A stretch of 58,144 bases of DNA from Bacillota bacterium (GTDB lineage Bacteria; Bacillota; Limnochordia; DTU080), in assembly GCA_012838035.1 (NCBI GenBank), contig DUQB01000033.1, positions 1 to 58,144 of the forward strand, read 5' to 3'. Shown piece by piece: positions 53,912-58,144 of the stretch (position 1 is its first letter; every line of letters begins with the position of its first letter). Position numbers and translations under genes: made by a program. The notes under the pieces are model-generated. The model worked only from the letters and a program-made list of their open reading frames with translations. It was not told where the DNA came from and did no database searches.

Positions 53912-53971
53912 CGCCATTCTCCCGTTTTACCTTTAATCAGGCGCAGCCCCGTCGGCCAAGTTACCTCAAAC

Positions 53972-55156
53972 TCAAGTTGCGTCCTTTGCCTCCGCATACT
54001 CAGTCACCGGTGTGACAAAGGTGCGGCACTCAGGTGGTAAACCCAGTTCATTACCAAGAAGAATAAGCCAAATAGGTGTGGCGGACTGCTGCGTCAAAGC
54101 GGTAATGCGGCGCGTTACGGCTTGCGTTCCAACCGCGGAGACAGCCCAAGGCGTGCGATCGCCTGCTTCGGCCTGCCATTGTCGCAGCGTTTCATGCTGC
54201 TTGGCGATGGGACCGGTAATTAATAGCTCTCGGCAACGCGTCTCCTGTTCCAGGGCTTTTAGAAAGCCTCTTAACCGCAGCGGTCGATCGGCGCGGTGCG
54301 CATACAGGGCTACTGCTTTTTCTCCAGAGGGCAACCGATCCCATAACATGCAAGCCGACTCCGGATCGTTGGCGGCAAGCCCGTTTATCACCCACACGAT
54401 GCGTCTCTGCCACAAAGCGGGATAATACGGTGTTTCTCGCTGCCAACCTTGTAGCACTTCCCTACCGGCTTGCGCAGAGATGCCCAAGGTCTCAGCCGCC
54501 AACAAAGCCGTGGCCGCATTCTCTAAAAACCCTGCGGACCAGTCGCCTCCCAGTTCTTGCCGCAACTCTTGCCTCATCTCGGCGGTGACCCATGAGAGTC
54601 GGGTGTTGCGCGACGCGGCGATGGGCGCAAATACATGGACGAACTCTTCTGCGCCAAGGATAAGGTGGCCGTTAACGGGCACGGCATTTGCCAATGAGCA
54701 GGCGATCTGCGTGAGATCCGCACCCATCACTTCTTGGTGATCGAGTCGCACGTTGGTAATGACGGTATGCGTGGCTTTGGTTATCCGCCGTTCCGCTACC
54801 CATTGCAGGTAGGGGTCTACGGCCATGCACTCCAGCACCGCCGTTTGTACGCCTTGCCGCGCCGCCAAGCGCCAAAAGCGCATTTGTTCGCTCAGACGAG
54901 CCGGTCCGCGCCGGACCCAAATATGCTCCACCCCCGCCGTATCAATCCAACCCGGAGCGCCTCCTGTAAATTTGGCGATGCAAGACGCTCCCGCCTTTCT
55001 GCACATCGCCGCGATTAATCTGACAGTGGTAGATTTACCCCGCGTGCCGTTGACGTGTATCCGTATAGGCACCTTATTGCGCCATTCAGCCAGTAGATAC
55101 GCTTCTGCCCCCAGGCTGGCCAAAACGCCTATGGTTAGCGGTATAATCGGCTCCAT
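53972..55156 (-). CDS. pgsB: Poly-gamma-glutamate synthase PgsB (CapB)
   Basis: A 394-residue Mur-ligase-like ATP-dependent amide ligase, the catalytic subunit of poly-gamma-glutamate synthesis. It has a short N-terminal membrane segment, then the P-loop IRIHVNGTRGKSTTVRLIAA (K41), ECMAVDPYLQWV and the TNVRLDHQEVMG block that carries the magnesium and carbamate-lysine region in the family. Full length for CapB. No pgsA (CapA) gene is visible in this window, so PgsW may take its place. It starts the operon; GGAG is about ten bases upstream. Confidence 0.95.
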   Translation of the reverse strand: MEPIIPLTIGVLASLGAEAYLLAEWRNKVPIRIHVNGTRGKSTTVRLIAAMCRKAGASCIAKFTGGAPGWIDTAGVEHIWVRRGPARLSEQMRFWRLAARQGVQTAVLECMAVDPYLQWVAERRITKATHTVITNVRLDHQEVMGADLTQIACSLANAVPVNGHLILGAEEFVHVFAPIAASRNTRLSWVTAEMRQELRQELGGDWSAGFLENAATALLAAETLGISAQAGREVLQGWQRETPYYPALWQRRIVWVINGLAANDPESACMLWDRLPSGEKAVALYAHRADRPLRLRGFLKALEQETRCRELLITGPIAKQHETLRQWQAEAGDRTPWAVSAVGTQAVTRRITALTQQSATPIWLILLGNELGLPPECRTFVTPVTEYAEAKDAT

Positions 55157-55272
55157 GGTTCATGCGCTCCATTCTCGTACATGAGTCTTAATTCCCGCTG
55201 CCTGTACTAGGTTCCTGTAGCAATTACCACCATACTGCGCATGTGTTCCATACCGGCGGTTTTCCCGGTACG

Positions 55273-55310
55273 CAAAAAGCCTACCACCTCCGGACCAAAG
55301 GCAGTAGGCT
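55273..55310 (-). terminator. Terminator after the desuccinylase-like gene
   Basis: On the minus strand AGCCTAC pairs with GTAGGCT (55304-55310 with 55278-55284), with two further G-C pairs after two mismatches, and is followed by TTTT. It separates the hydrolase gene from pgsB, which therefore needs its own promoter in 55157-55272. Confidence 0.75.
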
Positions 55311-55362
55311 CACTGCAATTTAGGCAGACTTATTCTTCAGGTGACGAGCAACCGACCCGCCG

Positions 55363-56391
55363 CTAGTCGTTATAGAAGTAACCCAAGGGTTTGCTGTGGA
55401 ACTCTTCGAAAGTGGGCATGCTTTCCCACACGATCTTTTTCCCGGGGTTGGCTCCGTTCCATGAACTCACAATAGCCTGTACGGTAAGTAAATGCGTGGC
55501 GACGCGAGTGGCTAACGGATACTGAGAATCGTTCACAACATCGACGTTGTTTGCGCTCGATTGTCCCGGGTTCGGCGTCTCCAATAAAATGGCTTCCGCC
55601 TGGGTTTGATCGCCCCATTCCCTGTGACTCAAGCCGTCAAATTCTCCTGAGGACACCTCCAGCTTCAGGGTGAGATTGGTTTCCAACTCCATGATCAACA
55701 GGCCTTCTGCTGCGTAATTGACCGATTTCGGGTTGCTCACGATCATATTGGCCAACCTGGAAGCCGGACCGGCTTCGTGTAGGTCAAATGCGACATCAAT
55801 CTTTTCGTTCCGAATGAGCTCCATAATGGCAAAGCTGATTTGCTCCGTAAGCGTACCATCGGCTTTCCCTGGGTGCACTCTGTTTAAATTACGTGCTTCA
55901 CTACCCGCTGCCGCCCTGCCGGCCGGATGTACATAGGTAGCCGGATCGGGCGCTTGATGCAAAGGATTGGTCAGCCGCGTTCCATAAGCGAACCTGCGGG
56001 TACCCGATGCCGTTTCCAACTCGATATAAGGACTGCGGTTGGCTGCATGATGGGTACTGGCGCTATTGTTTGCGCGGGGAATGACGAAGATCGTACCTGC
56101 CTGCACCGACAGCCGCTCAACCATCCAGGTAGCGGCCATAATACCGGCAATTTCGTCTCCATGCGTGCCGCCCAAAACCAACATGCTTCCACCGGGCTGT
56201 TCTCCCTGCAATACATATACGGGCGTGTCTCCGGGCGTATTGCGCAATACCGGCAGATAATCGGAAAGCCAACGCAACTCCGTAACACCGTATCCCGGGC
56301 GAATATCATGGTAGCGCATCTGTGCTCCGGCGCCGCCGGTTATTAACAGCGCCAGCATCAAAACAACTAATGCAACTTTCTGCATCTTCAT
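55363..56391 (-). CDS. Exported succinylglutamate desuccinylase/aspartoacylase-family hydrolase
   Basis: A 342-residue protein with signal peptide (VALVVLMLALLITGGAGA) and a zinc hydrolase fold of the M14-like AspA/AstE group. Zinc ligands His and Glu lie in GGTHGDEIAGI and a third histidine probably in VAFDLHEAGP; EARNLNRVHPG is the substrate Arg-containing block. The family removes acyl groups from amino acids or trims peptides. Export and the neighbouring gamma-glutamyl genes suggest an N-acyl or gamma-linked glutamate substrate, but this is inference. ATG 56391 has AAAGGAG seven bases upstream; the longer frame to 56433 does not. Confidence 0.87.
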   Translation of the reverse strand: MKMQKVALVVLMLALLITGGAGAQMRYHDIRPGYGVTELRWLSDYLPVLRNTPGDTPVYVLQGEQPGGSMLVLGGTHGDEIAGIMAATWMVERLSVQAGTIFVIPRANNSASTHHAANRSPYIELETASGTRRFAYGTRLTNPLHQAPDPATYVHPAGRAAAGSEARNLNRVHPGKADGTLTEQISFAIMELIRNEKIDVAFDLHEAGPASRLANMIVSNPKSVNYAAEGLLIMELETNLTLKLEVSSGEFDGLSHREWGDQTQAEAILLETPNPGQSSANNVDVVNDSQYPLATRVATHLLTVQAIVSSWNGANPGKKIVWESMPTFEEFHSKPLGYFYND

Positions 56392-56498
56392 ATGACTACT
56401 CCTTTTCGCATGTAATGAACAAGCCGCATACATTTGGATAAACGGTTATGAGTGAAGGCGGAGGATACTGACGCCTGCGTCCCAGCAGCCTACAACGT

Positions 56499-56642
56499 TC
56501 ATCGTAATAATAAAAGTCGCAATAGCAAAGGCGGAAGAACCAGCGCATATGCCAAACGCCGACTTGTTTTGCTTTCTGTCCAAACCGCATGCACCACGCC
56601 GATCACAAGCAACAGCATGATCAATCGATATAAAAATGCCAT
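56499..56642 (-). CDS. 47-residue single-pass or hairpin membrane protein
   Basis: A short gene fitting the gap between the TRAP-type permease and the hydrolase: ATG 56640-56642 behind AAGGAGAGG (about ten bases), TGA at 56499-56501. The peptide starts MAFLYRLIMLLLVIGVVHAV and ends LRLLLLR, with TESKTSRR between two hydrophobic stretches, so it may form two short helices. It lies in the position where TRAP transporters encode the small subunit (DctQ, about 160 residues), but it is far shorter and not recognisably DctQ. Confidence 0.62.
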   Translation of the reverse strand: MAFLYRLIMLLLVIGVVHAVWTESKTSRRLAYALVLPPLLLRLLLLR

Positions 56643-56686
56643 CGAAAAACGTCCTCTCCTTACAACCTACTCCGCCCCGGCTATAG

Positions 56687-57988
56687 TCAGGCGATCCAGG
56701 CGATTGTTACTAAAGCAACGATGGTAGTGATGATGGCCGGGATGATACACATGCGCATGACGGAACCATACGATTTCAATCCGACGGCTTGGGCCGCAAA
56801 GATGCCCGCCAAAGCGGTTGGAGGCGTCAAGTCCGCCACTCCGGTCAATAGCGACAACGCAGCCCCTACAATGATTTCATTTTTGCCTAATAAGGCCAAT
56901 AAGAAGGGCACGCCTAATACCGATGCCGCGCCATAGGCCGATATGGCGCCAAAGGCCGGGATACCCAGCCCCATGCCTAAGTACTGGAGTACCGGCGGTA
57001 GACTGAGTAAGCTGACCACAAGCGTTCCGCGCACGCCCAATAAGGTCATAACCTGGATGAACATTCCTACGCCTGCGAGAATGCTCAGCACCGGCAAGCT
57101 TTGTTTGATGGCAGCCAACGTTTCCCGCAACCACGGCCCCTTGCCGGACATCGCGAAGGAAAGCGCCGCTCCCAGTATAAACAACAACGGTAAGCCGATC
57201 GCCGGCAGTACGCCGATCCATACCCGGTCAGCGATCATCCACGCGACGATTATGACGATGGGAATGAGCGCGTTCACGAGGCTCACCGTCTTAGTTACCG
57301 CCCCAATCGCATCAGGCTGCTCATGCTCAGGTTCTTCTTCATGAACCGCTGCGCTCTTTACCGCCGCCTGCGTGACCGCGCTTCGTTTGCGCAGAACAGG
57401 ATAACCCAGCAAGTAGACGATCACCCACGCCAAAGGCATCGTAAGCAACAAGAGCGGGATGGTGAACCCGGTGTAGGGCATATCTACGCCGCTGCCTATA
57501 ATCATTACAGGCAAATTTACCGGAGGCGCCACCATACCGAGTATGCTGCCCATGGCGACGATGGCAGCTACGCGGGCTTTATCCAAACCCAGGCTGAGCA
57601 ACACAGGCGCAACCAACACGCCGCTGGTAAGTACGGCGGCAGTAGATGAACCTGTCAGCATCCCGGGGAACATCACCAACAACATCAACAATGGCAATAG
57701 TACCCAGGGTCGGTTGCCGAATCGGCGCACAATGGCGTCGCTGACTGCCTGCAGTCGCCCTGTAGCTATTAAGGAACGCATGAAAATCATAGCGGTGGCG
57801 ATAACCAACATGGCGTCCAAGTAAGCCATGCTTCCCTCAATGAGATGAGGCCAATCCGTCCATTGTCCGGAATAAACCAATGCGATCAACGTCGTCGACA
57901 TCATGGCGATGCCGACCGGCCACTTTAACACCATGGCGGTCAGGATAAAGCAACCGACCATTACGGCAAAAATGTCCCAGACCATCAT
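56687..57988 (-). CDS. TRAP-type large permease (DctM-like)
   Basis: A 433-residue protein with about twelve transmembrane helices. LVMFPGMLTGSSTAAVLTSG, SILGMVAPPVNLPVMIIGSG and LTGVADLTPPTALAGIFAAQ are the paired substrate-region motifs of DctM-like carriers. TRAP carriers import carboxylates or amino acids with sodium. Neither a DctP binding protein nor a normal DctQ is seen in the window, although 5' context is cut. The ATG at 57988 overlaps the stop of the upstream gene (ATGA) with GGAGG before it, so translation is coupled. A 47-residue membrane gene follows. Confidence 0.88.
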   Translation of the reverse strand: MMVWDIFAVMVGCFILTAMVLKWPVGIAMMSTTLIALVYSGQWTDWPHLIEGSMAYLDAMLVIATAMIFMRSLIATGRLQAVSDAIVRRFGNRPWVLLPLLMLLVMFPGMLTGSSTAAVLTSGVLVAPVLLSLGLDKARVAAIVAMGSILGMVAPPVNLPVMIIGSGVDMPYTGFTIPLLLLTMPLAWVIVYLLGYPVLRKRSAVTQAAVKSAAVHEEEPEHEQPDAIGAVTKTVSLVNALIPIVIIVAWMIADRVWIGVLPAIGLPLLFILGAALSFAMSGKGPWLRETLAAIKQSLPVLSILAGVGMFIQVMTLLGVRGTLVVSLLSLPPVLQYLGMGLGIPAFGAISAYGAASVLGVPFLLALLGKNEIIVGAALSLLTGVADLTPPTALAGIFAAQAVGLKSYGSVMRMCIIPAIITTIVALVTIAWIA

Positions 57989-58144
57989 GGGGCCTCCTTT
58001 CCTAAGTAAGCGCCTACGCCCAGCGTGACGATCTCTTCATAACTAGGTACGCCGCTGACGTGCAGCGCCTGCTCAGGGTCGAGGTCGCCCATCGTGCTAA
58101 ACAGCGTCTTCAGTCCGGTTACATGACGTGCCACTCGCCAATCC
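57985..58144 (-). CDS. C-terminal end of an unidentified protein (truncated by the window edge)
   Basis: Fifty-two codons read in from the window edge to a TGA at 57985-57987 that overlaps the start of the TRAP-type permease. The peptide includes RHVTGLKTLFSTMGDLDPEQ and EEIVTLGVGAYLGKEAP. I do not recognise the family. The four-base overlap indicates one operon, so this protein may be an enzyme or component linked to the carrier. Confidence 0.7.
   Translation of the reverse strand, partial: DWRVARHVTGLKTLFSTMGDLDPEQALHVSGVPSYEEIVTLGVGAYLGKEAP

Noticed and set aside
1-58144. tRNA, rRNA, CRISPR, insertion sequence or prophage genes
   Set aside because: The larger intergenic regions were scanned by eye for cloverleaf ends, repeat-spacer arrays and transposase or phage motifs and nothing convincing was seen; a dedicated search was not possible.

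Overview
No rRNA, tRNA, CRISPR array, insertion sequence or prophage gene was recognised in this window, so the lineage rests on gene content. The style is that of a Bacillota: strong AGGAGG-type ribosome binding sites, frequent TTG and GTG starts, HelD, a YkvI-type membrane protein, MerR and LacI regulators, and the PgsB/PgsC/PgsW poly-gamma-glutamate genes. One protein ends in a POTRA domain plus an Omp85 beta-barrel, which only makes sense with an outer membrane. A diderm Bacillota (Limnochordia, Halanaerobiia or Negativicutes-like) is therefore the best inference.

Positions 1-14200 look devoted to glycans and sugars. They hold a GH37/GH63-like glycosidase coupled to a free-methionine-sulfoxide reductase, a ceramidase-like enzyme, a UroD-family protein, a GH20 hexosaminidase with a two-domain acyltransferase-like partner, an Fe-S aldo/keto reductase, three tandem secreted CBM9 proteins and a BadF-type sugar kinase. 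Positions 14200-28030 are mixed housekeeping: DedA, a cell-wall amidase, an orphan sugar-binding protein, Tex with a radical SAM protein, HelD, a zinc-ribbon protein, and a MerR regulator divergent from an ABC exporter.

Positions 28037-37178 form an eight-gene minus-strand run: LacI regulator, DegT-type aminotransferase, BadF kinase, SIS protein, transglutaminase, MFS permease, an anchored unknown and a YkvI-type permease. It looks like an amino-sugar or peptidoglycan-fragment utilisation operon.

Positions 37373-46564 carry the most unusual gene, a C45-type Ntn-hydrolase joined through TPR repeats to POTRA and an Omp85 barrel. This is the architecture of a type Vd (PlpD-like) autotransporter with a different passenger. 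Divergent from it are a D-Ala-D-Ala-ligase-like ATP-grasp enzyme and a deacetylase-like membrane-anchored protein, followed by a tyrosine phenol-lyase-like enzyme and an esterase.

Positions 46663-55156 form a poly-gamma-glutamate locus, transcribed as pgsB, pgsC, pgsW, sensor kinase, response regulator, ggt and a DUF6305-like secreted protein. The gamma-glutamyltransferase carries two tandem jelly-roll domains inserted just before its autoprocessing threonine. Upstream of these genes lie a secreted aspartoacylase/desuccinylase-like hydrolase, an untracked 47-residue membrane protein and a TRAP-type large permease. These could process and import polymer breakdown products, but that link is inference.
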